Counted from the first letter of the stretch, positions 25,273 through 35,879 are shown. The stretch: 43,244 bases of DNA from a candidate division WS1 bacterium (GCA_003566775.1 PXBW01000160.1:1-43244); one strand, 5' to 3'. The notes: generated by a model not told the origin, from the letters alone. Made by a program: numbers and translations.

Positions 25273-26202
25273 CTAAATCTGCTCCCATTCCATCGCGTCG
25301 AAGCGCACGATCTCACGGAGGGCATCATAGCGCCTCCGCAACTCGGACGTGTCGAGGCGCTCGAGTCCGGCGAGACTGAAATCCTCGATCGCGGCCGACG
25401 CGATCACCGTTCCGAAGGCCATCGCGCGGCGCAACTGGCGTGTCGAGCACTCGTCCTGATGCGCGAGGAGCCCGATCATCCCTCCGGCGAAACTGTCGCC
25501 CGCACCCGTGGGATCCACGACGTCGGGCAGTGGGTATGACGGAATGCTGAAGTATTCTGCGTCTGAGACGAGTGTCGCGCCGTATTCGCCCTTCTTGATT
25601 ACCACGAAATCGGGTCCCATGTCCAGAACATAGGCGGCCGCACGCGCCAGGTTCGTCATGCCTGCAAGCTGGCGCGTCTCGGCGTCGTTCAGCAGTGCGA
25701 GGTCGACTCGTGACAGCACCTCTTCAAGCGCCGCGCGCTCGTTCTCAATCCAGTAGTTCATCGTGTCACACATGGTGAAACACGTGTTATTCAGTTGATC
25801 GAGTACGGCGAGCTGCACCTGCGGCTGGATGTTGGCGAGGAAGCAGTAGCGGCTGCCAACATAGCTCTCCGGCAGGGTGGGGTTGAAGTCGCCGAAGACG
25901 TTCAGTTCCGTGACGAGGGTGTCACGCTCGGAGAGAGCGTAGTCGTAGACACCCTGCCAGAAGAACGACTTGCCGTCGGCGACTATCTCGACGCCACTCG
26001 TGTCGGCGCCACGCTCCTGTAGCATCTCCAGCGTCTCAGGAGGGAAGTCGTTGCCAACGACTCCCACCACCTGCGGGGGTGCAAGCAGGCTTGCGGCGAC
26101 CGCAGCGTAGGTGGCCGCACCACCGACGACGCGATCCACTTCGCCAAAAGGTGTCTTTACGCTATCCAGCGCCATCGATCCGACGATGATGATCTCGTTC
26201 AT
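25273..26202 (-). CDS. PfkB/ribokinase-family sugar or nucleoside kinase
   Basis: The 309-residue protein is a ribokinase-fold kinase. The N-terminal GSMALDSV, the GGAATYAAVAASLL substrate loop (residues 27-40), and the C-terminal DPTGAGDSFAGGMIG with catalytic base D236 are all visible. The family phosphorylates ribose, fructose derivatives, 6-phosphofructose or nucleosides such as adenosine. Two contexts compete. It sits next to fbaB, which suggests a sugar-phosphate substrate. It is also near ahcY, whose product adenosine is removed by PfkB-type adenosine kinases in some lineages. The sequence alone does not decide. The start is the ATG at 26202; the ribosome site is poor (ACAGGGC). It follows the glycosyltransferase gene by 42 bp, so it is probably in the same operon. 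Confidence 0.88.
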   Translation of the reverse strand: MNEIIIVGSMALDSVKTPFGEVDRVVGGAATYAAVAASLLAPPQVVGVVGNDFPPETLEMLQERGADTSGVEIVADGKSFFWQGVYDYALSERDTLVTELNVFGDFNPTLPESYVGSRYCFLANIQPQVQLAVLDQLNNTCFTMCDTMNYWIENERAALEEVLSRVDLALLNDAETRQLAGMTNLARAAAYVLDMGPDFVVIKKGEYGATLVSDAEYFSIPSYPLPDVVDPTGAGDSFAGGMIGLLAHQDECSTRQLRRAMAFGTVIASAAIEDFSLAGLERLDTSELRRRYDALREIVRFDAMEWEQI

Positions 26203-26244
26203 GCCCTGTCAGCTTTCCGGTGTGCGTCATGGTTGGCTTGTACT

Positions 26245-28056
26245 CTACCTGTGTCTGCCGCTGTTGGCCTGCCTGGCCGGTTTCTCGCGAGCATCGGGAG
26301 AGCGCAGTACCTCGGCGATGGTCCAGACGAAGAGCCGAGGTAGCGAGGCCAGCCTCGGCAGACGGCGAGGCTCGAGCGCCGTGCGGTAGAACCACTCGAG
26401 GCCCAGGCGCTGCATCCATTCAGGTGCGCGCTTCACCCGCCCGGAGATGACATCAAGCGTCCCCCCTACTCCCATGCACACGGGGACCTGCAACTCATCG
26501 AGATGCCGCTTGATCCACTTCTCCTGCTTGGGGATTCCCATGGCGACGAACAGTACGGCGGGCTCAGCTTCACGAATCTGCTCGACGATCCGGAACTCCT
26601 CATCTGCGTCGAAGTAGCCGTGATGCTGGAAGACCACCTCAAGACCGCGGTAGCGTTCCTCGAGAACTCGTGACGCCTCTTCCGCCACGCCCGGCTCCGC
26701 TCCCAGCAGAGCTATCGGCCGCTGCAGCCGCCCGCAGATCTCGCAGAGGCGTTGCATCATATCACACCCGGTCACGCGACCGGAAACCGGGATGTCCAGC
26801 AGTCGCGCGCATAGCACTACCCCGTGACCGTCCATCGTCACCAGGTCAGCCTCATTGATGATCGCACGCAGTTCGTCATCCTCCTGCGCCCGGACGACAG
26901 CGGATGTGTCGCTGGTCACGATCATATGAGGCCCGCCATCCAGAATGAACTCCTCGGCGCGCTTGAGCGCGTCCTCCATGCTCAGGGGATGCAGGCGCAC
27001 ATTGAACATCTCTACACCGGCTCCTCCGCCCCCCGGGCCTGCAGCGTGTTCGCGACGAAGCATCCGCAGGATGAGGAAGAACAGAGCGGGGCCGATCGCG
27101 AGACCGATAATCAATACCAGGGCCTTGAACCACGCCGGATAGGGGATCAGCCTCACCATCAGCAGCCCAAGCAGACCCATGTACGCCGTAAGCCCCATCA
27201 GGACGCCGAAAACCTGCCGGGCGGAGTAACCGCGCTGCAGCAGCACATCGTGCAGGTGCATGCGCCTCTCTTCGATACGCATTCCGCGCAGGCTCGAGAC
27301 CCAGGCGTAGGTCACCCCGAAGAGAGGTGCGCTGATCAGTAGAATCGGCAGCAGCGCCGCTATTGCGGCCGCGTGTTTCAGGGCGCCGAGTACTGCCAGC
27401 GCTCCTATCAGAAAGCCCATCGCGTAGCTGCTCGAATGGGATGGATCGCGAGATATCTGCCCCGCACGCGGCAGTTGTGCGAAGGAGACCCCACCGACTG
27501 CGAGTGAAAGCAGCAGTGCGGATGGTCCCGTCGCCCACGGCACCATCATGCAGATAATGTAGAAGACCACTCCCGTGATTGCGGCCACGCCGAACGAAAC
27601 CTCGGGGATACCGCCAGCGCGACTGAACAGAGCGGCACAGACAAGCAGCCACGCGGCCGTGAGCGGTACAGAGAGCCACCCAAGCTCCAGTACTATCGCG
27701 GTGAACGGGATGCGCACCGTCTCTATGCGCACACCGTGGGCGTAAAGCACAAGAGTGGCCACAATCACCAGCAGTATGCGCGTCCCGCGCTTCACCTCGA
27801 GGACCGCGCCGAGGGCGGTCAGGAGATAGAGGGCCAGCGCGGTGAGCATTGCCACGATTGCGGTCAGCGGAGCGCGCACGACGAAGAGCGCAATCATCGG
27901 GACAAACAGCAGCAGGCCCCGGGCGTCGAGTCTGGGCGGCGGATGCTCTTGTGCACCCGCCAGCACCGCACGCAGCGTCACGGCCAGCAGCAGCGTGCCG
28001 GCGAAGATGGCCGCGAAAAAAAGTGCATGGTGGCTGAAACCGACTTCCACATGCAT
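26245..28056 (-). CDS. Polytopic PNPT-like membrane domain fused to WecG/TagA/CpsF (GT26) glycosyltransferase
   Basis: The 603-residue protein has two parts. Residues ~1-340 have about ten hydrophobic segments and resemble the MraY/WecA phospho-sugar transferase family, with MGFLIGALAVLGALKHAA, APLFGVTYAW and HLHDVLLQRGYSARQVF. However, the family's Asp-rich site is eroded: GDSGS is replaced by DPSHSSS, PxFD by PLFG, and HLHHRL by HLHDVL. Residues ~355-580 are a good GT26 enzyme: TSDTSAVVRA, MDGHGVVLCARLLDIPVSGRVTGCDMM, GIPKQEKW and RAPEWMQRLGLEWFYRTALEPRRL. GT26 enzymes add the second sugar onto undecaprenyl-diphospho-sugar in capsule or teichoic-acid-like synthesis. The start ATG (28056) lies inside the 3' end of ahcY (12 bp before its stop end is passed), with GAGGA upstream. 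The membrane half may only anchor the enzyme. Confidence 0.88.
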   Translation of the reverse strand: MHVEVGFSHHALFFAAIFAGTLLLAVTLRAVLAGAQEHPPPRLDARGLLLFVPMIALFVVRAPLTAIVAMLTALALYLLTALGAVLEVKRGTRILLVIVATLVLYAHGVRIETVRIPFTAIVLELGWLSVPLTAAWLLVCAALFSRAGGIPEVSFGVAAITGVVFYIICMMVPWATGPSALLLSLAVGGVSFAQLPRAGQISRDPSHSSSYAMGFLIGALAVLGALKHAAAIAALLPILLISAPLFGVTYAWVSSLRGMRIEERRMHLHDVLLQRGYSARQVFGVLMGLTAYMGLLGLLMVRLIPYPAWFKALVLIIGLAIGPALFFLILRMLRREHAAGPGGGGAGVEMFNVRLHPLSMEDALKRAEEFILDGGPHMIVTSDTSAVVRAQEDDELRAIINEADLVTMDGHGVVLCARLLDIPVSGRVTGCDMMQRLCEICGRLQRPIALLGAEPGVAEEASRVLEERYRGLEVVFQHHGYFDADEEFRIVEQIREAEPAVLFVAMGIPKQEKWIKRHLDELQVPVCMGVGGTLDVISGRVKRAPEWMQRLGLEWFYRTALEPRRLPRLASLPRLFVWTIAEVLRSPDAREKPARQANSGRHR

Positions 28057-28067
28057 TTGCAGCGTCC

Positions 28068-30373
<2,306 letters not shown>

Positions 30374-30392
30374 CCGAGTCTCTCCTTGCGCC

Positions 30393-31265
30393 TCAGTCCT
30401 CCCACCTGTCGAGCAAGAGCGATACGTATTCACCCAGCGCCTTCCGCCATGTACGCAGCGGCTCGACTCCGATTTCCTCGAGGCGCTCGCTGGCGAGAAC
30501 TGCATTCAGGGGCCGCCGCGTCGGACTCGGCCACTCACCGCTGTCGATGCCCGTGATCGAGACATCATCCATGCCCGCCTCAGCGAGTGCAGCCTGCGCC
30601 ATCTCAAGGCGCGTGCAGGCACCCCGATTGGTCAGATGCACGATGCCGTCGGCCCGCCTCTCAAGCAGTCGCCAGATCCCGCGCGCAAGGTCAAGAGTCC
30701 AGGTTGGACACCCGCGCTCGTTCTGCACCACCTGCAGATCGCGGCCCGAGCGCGCGGCATCCAGTATCGCCGCGATGAAGTTGCTTCCGCCGAGACCGTA
30801 GAGCCACTGCGTTCGGACGATCAGATGGCTCTCGACCCGCATCGCCTCGCGTTCACCGGCAAGCTTGCTCTCACCGTAGGCGTTGATCGGGTTCACCGGC
30901 GCCGACTCCGTGTAAGGCGCAGACGCGGTGCCATCGAAGACATAGTCGGTGCTTACGTAGATCAGCCGCGCTCCGATACTGGAAGCTGCCTGCCTCACGT
31001 GCCTGGTGGCCAGCACATTGCCCTGCCATGCAGTGTCAGGATCGCGCGTAGCGCCATCCACATCCGTGTAGGCGGCACAATGTATGATGGTGGCTGGTTG
31101 CGCGGCAGTGAGGACGGCGCGCGTCTCTTCGGGCACGCACAGATCCGCCTCATCTCGGGTCAGGGGCGCGACTCGCGCCCACGAAGGGGCCTCGCCGCAT
31201 ACGTCCTGTCCAAGCATACCGGCAGCGCCGGTAACGGCCACCGTTGCCGGCTGATCGTTGTTCAT
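30393..31265 (-). CDS. dTDP-4-dehydrorhamnose reductase-like (RmlD) protein
   Basis: This 290-residue extended SDR has the NAD(P)-binding G13-A-A-G-M-L-G19, the strand end YVSTDYVFDG (S105-T106-D107), and the catalytic Y130-x3-K134 (AYGESKLAGE). RmlD reduces dTDP-4-dehydro-L-rhamnose to dTDP-L-rhamnose. Related proteins include the MAT2-beta/SAM-synthetase regulators, which is notable given ahcY two genes downstream. No RmlA/B/C genes are in the window. The start is placed at the ATG at 31265 because a good promoter ends 10 bp before it. A GTG at 31313 gives a longer frame but would lie upstream of the -35 box. The gene leads the minus-strand operon rmlD-like/GHMP/ahcY/GT26/pfkB. Confidence 0.87.
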   Translation of the reverse strand: MNNDQPATVAVTGAAGMLGQDVCGEAPSWARVAPLTRDEADLCVPEETRAVLTAAQPATIIHCAAYTDVDGATRDPDTAWQGNVLATRHVRQAASSIGARLIYVSTDYVFDGTASAPYTESAPVNPINAYGESKLAGEREAMRVESHLIVRTQWLYGLGGSNFIAAILDAARSGRDLQVVQNERGCPTWTLDLARGIWRLLERRADGIVHLTNRGACTRLEMAQAALAEAGMDDVSITGIDSGEWPSPTRRPLNAVLASERLEEIGVEPLRTWRKALGEYVSLLLDRWED

Positions 31266-31274
31266 CTCAACGAC

Positions 31275-31303
31275 AGCGTAGCAGTTTGACTCTGTGGTGT
31301 CAA
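31275..31303 (-). promoter_or_regulatory. Promoter of the rmlD-like operon, nearly leaderless
   Basis: On the minus strand, TTGACA (31303-31298), 17 bp and TACGCT (31280-31275). Transcription would begin around 31268, only ~3 nt before the ATG at 31265. This agrees with the lack of a ribosome-binding site. Confidence 0.7.
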
Positions 31304-31761
31304 CGAAATGCACGGGGGCAGCCAGCAGCGGCAGTGTTATGAACAGGTATGCTTCGGCACGCGAGAAGCCCCCGTTGTGTAAGCTCCCGAATACCGTCGT
31401 GGTGTATAGCGGGCCATCACGTGATGACGACTCGCTTCTGAAAAAGCGCGGAACGACAATTGCAGCCCCAAAGTGTAGAGGCGGTGAGGTGCGCGCGACC
31501 AGGCTACATGAACGATGCTTGACGCGTCAAGAGTGGAGGAGCCGGCACTGATTCTCATGTGCTGCCGGTAGACTGGCGCCCCGAATCTGCGTGGTATGAG
31601 GCCCATCTCGCAGAGGTTGACTGCGCACCGTCGACGCATGTGCCGGTCCGAGTGAAGCGCCCGTGTGGCGGACTAAACCGAGATCCACATCAGTCGGGCC
31701 CACCGATAATGTGATGGTGACCTCTAAGAGTACCGACACTGCTCAGGATACAGGGCAAAAT
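31304..31761. other. Long intergenic region between divergent rmlD-like and hpf genes
   Basis: I see no supported gene in this region; the short open frames have no ribosome sites or family resemblance. Two perfect palindromes stand out: CATCACGTGATG (31415-31426) and CTTGACGCGTCAAG (31518-31531). They may be binding sites of regulators acting on the flanking operons. No CRISPR, tRNA or IS remnant was recognised. Confidence 0.45.
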
Positions 31762-31790
31762 TTGACTTCCGGGGTGCTCTCTGGTACACT
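31762..31790 (+). promoter_or_regulatory. hpf promoter and leader
   Basis: TTGACT (31762-31767), a 17-bp spacer and TACACT (31785-31790). The ~95-nt leader begins with a possible stem GCCTGCC (31803-31809)/GGCAGGC (31837-31843). Confidence 0.75.
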
Positions 31791-31891
31791 TCGCACACGG
31801 AAGCCTGCCTATCCTAAAGGTCCCGATGGACGCTTCGGCAGGCACCCGGATCGCAGGATGGAGATGCCATGGGGAAGGTGGTAAGGGAAAG

Positions 31892-32446
31892 ATGAGAATC
31901 AACATTCGCAGCACGAACGACGGCTTACCCCAGTATTTCCTCGACCATGCCGAGCCACGACTGGAGGGACTTACGCGGTATCTCGAAAGGCTCACCGAAG
32001 TCCGTGTTGTGCTCAGGGAGAAGCGAGGGATGTACACGGTCGAAATCACCGCGGAGGAACCAAGGAACGTGTTCCGCGCCGAGAAGGCCGAGGGGGATAT
32101 GCTTGATGCTTTCGACGAGGCCTACCGCGCGCTGGAAAAGCAGGCCCGGCGGCACAAGCGGCGAATGCAGGACCGCACGAAGAAGAGTGTGCGCGAGCTT
32201 GAGCCGCTCCCGGCGATCGATGAAGCCGATGAGAGTTCTGAGGAGGAGGAAGAGCTCGCCGAGCCGGAGATCGTCAGGGTGAAGAGTCACGCGGTGAAGC
32301 CGATGACCCCCGAGGAAGCGGCCCTGCAGATGGACATGATCGGTCACGATTTCTTCGTGTTCACCGACGCACAGACCGAAAACGTTGCCGTGGTTTACCG
32401 TCGCGATGCGGGCGGCTACGGGTTGATAGAGCCGGACCTTGACTGA
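31892..32446 (+). CDS. hpf: Ribosome hibernation promoting factor, long form
   Basis: The 184-residue protein has two domains. Residues ~1-100 are the S30AE/YfiA fold that sits in the decoding centre of idle ribosomes (MRINIRSTNDGLPQYF, then a basic KQARRHKRRMQDRTKK helix end). A D/E-rich linker covers ~118-140. Residues ~143-184 are the dimerising C-terminal domain of long HPF (KPMTPEEAALQMDMIGHDFFVFTDA, VVYRRDAGGYGLIEP), which joins two 70S ribosomes into 100S dimers. The start at the ATG at 31892 has AAGGGAAAG upstream; the frame before it belongs to the leader. A clear promoter lies ~100 bp upstream, and a large hairpin follows the stop. Confidence 0.95.
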   Translation: MRINIRSTNDGLPQYFLDHAEPRLEGLTRYLERLTEVRVVLREKRGMYTVEITAEEPRNVFRAEKAEGDMLDAFDEAYRALEKQARRHKRRMQDRTKKSVRELEPLPAIDEADESSEEEEELAEPEIVRVKSHAVKPMTPEEAALQMDMIGHDFFVFTDAQTENVAVVYRRDAGGYGLIEPDLD

Positions 32447-32474
32447 CAGGAAGAGTCGTTGAGCCTGACTCGGC

Positions 32475-32513
32475 GCCGCGCGCCTTCCGGCCTGTTCGCC
32501 GGATGCGCGCGGC
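32475..32513 (+). terminator. Large GC hairpin after hpf
   Basis: GCCGCGCGC (32475-32483) pairs perfectly with GCGCGCGGC (32505-32513), with inner CCGG (32487-32490)/CCGG (32499-32502). It lies 29 bp after the hpf stop. It is probably a terminator without a T-run, or an mRNA 3'-end stabiliser. Confidence 0.5.
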
Positions 32514-32558
32514 GTCTCACTGTGCGCATGAACCGGCGGATCAGGCGGAGCGAGATGT

Positions 32559-32580
32559 CGCATCTTCGCCCGAAGATGCG
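32559..32580 (+). other. 10-bp perfect stem in the glycosyltransferase leader
   Basis: CGCATCTTCG (32559-32568) and CGAAGATGCG (32571-32580) are exact complements two bases apart. The element lies 36 bp before the glycosyltransferase start and may be a leader hairpin or an operator. Confidence 0.4.
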
Positions 32581-32616
32581 GCCCCGCTTCAATCAGATAC
32601 TGGAGCCATCGACACC

Positions 32617-33351
32617 ATGTCACGCACCGACACGAGAGTCTGGGCCGTCACCGCAACCTACAACGAAGCTGAGAACCTGCCGGAGCTTGCGGACACGATC
32701 CTGGCGCTGCCGGAACCGCCGCGCTTGCTCATCGTCGATGACAACTCTCCCGACGGGACAGGGGAGATAGCCGATCGTCTCGCCTCAGAGCATCCGGGTC
32801 ATTTCGCCTGCCTCCACCGCCCCGCGAAGATGGGCTACGCTTCGGCACACCTGCTGGGCATCCGATACGCTCTCGATCACGGTGCCCAGGAGGTCATCAC
32901 CCTTGATGCCGACCTCTCACATGATCCTGCGGTGATTCCCACACTGCTGGAGAAGTTACAGAGCGCGGACGTGGTGATAGGCTCGCGCTACGTCCCCGGC
33001 GGCGGCACCGTCAACTGGGGTGACGATCGGAAACTGCTCAGTCGCGTGGCGGGCGCTCTTGTGCGTCTGGCGTCGGGGATGAAGGTAGCCGACCCGACCG
33101 GCGGCTTCCGCGCCTACCGCGCTTCGATCCTCCACGCGGCGAAGTTCCGACACGCACGCCAGGAGGGCTATGCATTCCTCTCCGAGATGCTCTTCCGTTG
33201 CGTTCGGGCGGGCGCTGAGATAGCGGAGGTTCCGATCATCTTCGTGGACCGCCGGGCGGGCAGGTCAAAGCTGTCGAAGACTATCATCGTAGAGGCGATG
33301 CTCCACCTCTTTACGCTGGCGGGCAGAAGACTGACCGGCTGGCGGCCATAA
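32617..33351 (+). CDS. GT2 polyprenol-phosphate mannosyltransferase (Dpm1-like)
   Basis: This 244-residue family-2 glycosyltransferase is of the dolichol/polyprenol monophosphomannose synthase type: ATYNEAENLPEL at the N-terminus, the UDP/GDP-sugar pocket IVDDNSPDGT (D41, D42), the metal-binding DADLSHDP (D97, D99), GSRYVPGG and DPTGGFRAYR, and RRAGRSKLS near the end. No C-terminal membrane segments are present, so it is the soluble, peripheral form. It would load mannose or a similar hexose onto a polyprenyl phosphate for later glycan or protein glycosylation. I start at the ATG at 32617, with GGAG 11 bases upstream. A longer frame from 32503 overlaps the hairpins and looks non-coding. Confidence 0.9.
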   Translation: MSRTDTRVWAVTATYNEAENLPELADTILALPEPPRLLIVDDNSPDGTGEIADRLASEHPGHFACLHRPAKMGYASAHLLGIRYALDHGAQEVITLDADLSHDPAVIPTLLEKLQSADVVIGSRYVPGGGTVNWGDDRKLLSRVAGALVRLASGMKVADPTGGFRAYRASILHAAKFRHARQEGYAFLSEMLFRCVRAGAEIAEVPIIFVDRRAGRSKLSKTIIVEAMLHLFTLAGRRLTGWRP

Positions 33352-33386
33352 TTGCGTCTCTGCCCTGCCTCATCGGCAACTAAGGC

Positions 33387-34598
33387 CTACCGCTCGGCGC
33401 TCACGGCGGCGATCGCGGCCGCGTAGACCGACTTCATCGGCACTCCGCGCTCGCGTGCCGCGCGCAGGCAGTCATCATGCTCAGGTGAGATAGTCACCGG
33501 CTCACCCTCAAGGTATCCGAGCTTTACGCCGATTGTGCCGAAATGGGTCTCGACCTCAATCTTCTCCCGGCGCAGACACCTGCGTTGCATCTGCCCCACG
33601 CGCACTCCCAGCGTCGTGGTTTCACGCAGGAGGGCCGCCGCCACAGCGTCTGTGCAGCCTGGTTCGCAGATCGCGCGCAGAATGAGGCCAGGCCGCCCCT
33701 TCTTCATCAAGATCGGGGCGCTCCACGCGTCCAGTGCTCCGGCCTCAAGCGCGGCGTCGATGGCATGGGGCACCAGTTCGCCGCTCATGTCATCGATGTT
33801 CGCTTCGATGATCGCGACACGACCGGCCTCGTCGATCCTGTGTCGCTCGGGGTCAAGCTCCCCGCTCAGCCACAGCCGCGTCAGGTTCGGGACCGGATCG
33901 AAGTCGAGGTAGCCGGCTCCGTAACCAACGACTTCTGCAATGAACCCTGCCGGGCGCTCGAAGTCGTCGGTAAGCACGGCGGCAAGTGCAGCGCCGGTCG
34001 GCGTGACCGTCTCACCCTCGATATCGACCTGCCGCGTTGGCACTCCGGTGAGAAGCTCCGCCGTGGCCGGGGCCGGCACCGGCAGGCGACCGTGAGCGCA
34101 GTCTATCCACCCGTGACCGATGGGGAGGGGCGCGCAGTGCAGGCGTTCGACGCCCAGCCGACGCAGGCCCTCCACCGCTCCGACGACGTCCACGATGGTG
34201 TCGAGCCCACCGAGTTCGTGGAAGTGCACCTCCTCGGGAGTGCTGTCGTGTATTTTCGCCTCCGCCTCAGCGAGGCGGCGAATGATCGCGGTCGAGCGCT
34301 TGACCGTCGCAGATTCGAGGTTCGCCGCCTCCACCACCTCGATCAACTCAGCCGCACTGCGCCCGTGATGATGACCGTGATCCCCATGATCGTGGTGCGC
34401 TTGAGCGCGCACATCGACCTCCGTCGCGGTGATTCCGGTCTTCGTCACTCGCCGCGCGCTTATCTCGACCTCATCCTGAAGGCCCAGCGCGGCGATGGTC
34501 TCGCTCAACGCCTCAACCGGCAATCCCACGTCCACCAGCGCCCCGAGCATCATATCGCCGCTCAGCCCACCCACCGGTTCAACGTATACCACCTTCAT
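33387..34598 (-). CDS. larC: Nickel-pincer cofactor nickel chelatase LarC, uninterrupted
   Basis: The 403-residue LarC inserts nickel into pyridinium-3,5-bisthiocarboxylic acid mononucleotide, the cofactor of lactate racemase-type enzymes. Features are the N-terminal YVEPVGGLSGDMMLGALVD, a His-rich metal loop at ~68-78 (HHDHGDHGHHH), HFHELGGLDTIVDVVG, and the C-terminal domain ANIDDMSGELV and MKKGRPGLILRAIC. In Lactiplantibacillus, LarC is made by a programmed frameshift joining LarC1 and LarC2. Here both parts are in one frame. No larA, larB or larE is in the window. The ATG at 34598 has AGAGG 11 bases upstream and lies 36 bp after the kelch gene on the same strand. It converges with the mannosyltransferase gene. 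Confidence 0.93.
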   Translation of the reverse strand: MKVVYVEPVGGLSGDMMLGALVDVGLPVEALSETIAALGLQDEVEISARRVTKTGITATEVDVRAQAHHDHGDHGHHHGRSAAELIEVVEAANLESATVKRSTAIIRRLAEAEAKIHDSTPEEVHFHELGGLDTIVDVVGAVEGLRRLGVERLHCAPLPIGHGWIDCAHGRLPVPAPATAELLTGVPTRQVDIEGETVTPTGAALAAVLTDDFERPAGFIAEVVGYGAGYLDFDPVPNLTRLWLSGELDPERHRIDEAGRVAIIEANIDDMSGELVPHAIDAALEAGALDAWSAPILMKKGRPGLILRAICEPGCTDAVAAALLRETTTLGVRVGQMQRRCLRREKIEVETHFGTIGVKLGYLEGEPVTISPEHDDCLRAARERGVPMKSVYAAAIAAVSAER

Positions 34599-34634
34599 GA
34601 CTTAACGGGCCTCTTCGCCCTGTCTCCTTTTGCC

Positions 34635-35729
34635 TCAGTTGACCGTCAGAACCGCCGTGGTGCGTATCATCGCTCGCTCCGGACCGTCGCAGACCATCCC
34701 GCCGGTGATCAGCACTGTGCCATCTTCAAGCAGCGTCGCACGATGCTCATGCACCGGCTCAGGCAGCGACTCCACGGGGGTGAACTCGTTCGCTTCGGGA
34801 CAGTACACTTCCGAACTGGCGAGCGTGGTAAGACCGTCGATCCCGTTGAAGCCGCCGGTGATCAACACCCGCCCATCCGGTAACAGCGTGGCTGTATGAC
34901 CCATCCGCGGCTCCGACATCGTCGGCCCGGCGCGGAAATCCCCGGCAGCCGGGTCGTATATCTCCGTGCACGCCAGTTGCGTATCCGCGCCGATGCTGTT
35001 GCCGCCGGTGAGCAACACACGCCCATCGCCGAGCACAGTCGAGGTATGACGCGAGCGCTCTTCGCTCATCTCTCCTGCAGGATGGAAGCTTTCGCCGGTC
35101 GGGTCGTAGATCTCCGCCGAGGCGAGTGTGCGCTCGTCCGGATACTGTCCTCCGCCCGTTATCAGTACCTTGCCATCTTGCAGCCGAGATGCCGCATGAC
35201 CGAAGCGGCTCTGCATCATCTCATCTGTAGGAGTAAAGGCGCGAGCGCGTGGATCATAGAGGTCACAGCCAGGCAGTGAGGTCACGCCGCCGACGAAGCC
35301 GCCTGCAATCAGCACCCGGCCGTCCTCGAGCAGTGTCGCGGTGTGCAACTCCCGCGGCGCGGACATCCGCGTCGGCAGAAAAGAGAATCGGCCGCCCTCA
35401 AAGACCTCGGCGGTGCGCGCGGTAGAGTAGGGCAATATGAAACCTCCCGCGATCAGCACCGTGCCGTCATCCAGCAGAGTAGCCGTGTGAAACGCCCGAG
35501 CGCGGTGATTGCGCGGCCCGCGGATGAAGCTTCCGTCCGGCTCGCGCATCTCGGTGCCGAGCATGAAGGCGTAGTTCGGCCCCAGACCGCCGTAGATCAG
35601 CACCCGGCCGTCGGGAAGCGCAGTCGCGGTGTGCGCGTAGCGCGGCACCTCAAGATCCGAGAATGCCATCGCCGGCGCCAGAGTAATGGCAATGACCGTG
35701 AGAATCAGCAGATGGAAGTTCGCGCGCAT
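34635..35729 (-). CDS. Secreted seven-bladed kelch-repeat protein
   Basis: The 364-residue protein begins at the ATG at 35729 behind GAGGAG. It has a signal peptide (hydrophobic LLILTVIAITLAPAMA, cleavage likely before FSD). The remainder is seven ~48-residue kelch-like repeats, each with an H-T-A-T-x-L-x-D-G-x-V-L-I-x-G-G core followed by a Y-D-P-type strand, enough for a closed seven-bladed propeller. Galactose-oxidase-type kelch proteins share this repeat, but no copper ligands (Tyr-Cys pair) are evident, so a binding role is more likely. The longer frame upstream (to 35804) is basic and lies before the ribosome site. It may be co-transcribed with larC. Confidence 0.87.
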   Translation of the reverse strand: MRANFHLLILTVIAITLAPAMAFSDLEVPRYAHTATALPDGRVLIYGGLGPNYAFMLGTEMREPDGSFIRGPRNHRARAFHTATLLDDGTVLIAGGFILPYSTARTAEVFEGGRFSFLPTRMSAPRELHTATLLEDGRVLIAGGFVGGVTSLPGCDLYDPRARAFTPTDEMMQSRFGHAASRLQDGKVLITGGGQYPDERTLASAEIYDPTGESFHPAGEMSEERSRHTSTVLGDGRVLLTGGNSIGADTQLACTEIYDPAAGDFRAGPTMSEPRMGHTATLLPDGRVLITGGFNGIDGLTTLASSEVYCPEANEFTPVESLPEPVHEHRATLLEDGTVLITGGMVCDGPERAMIRTTAVLTVN

Positions 35730-35879
35730 ATGCTCTCCTCGGTGAAGTGATGAACCCCGAGCAGTTATTGACCGTCTCCGCGGACGAATCCTGCCGTCAG
35801 CCACAGCAGAGGCGGCTTTTCCCGTGATTCACAGGGCGGGGCAGGGAATCCGCGTGCTTATGGCGAACTGAAGATACTC

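Noticed and set aside
31540-31715. Possible small protein on the plus strand (frame with PVDWRPESAWYEAH)
   Set aside because: It has no start codon with a suitable ribosome site and no recognisable family, and it lies upstream of the hpf promoter.
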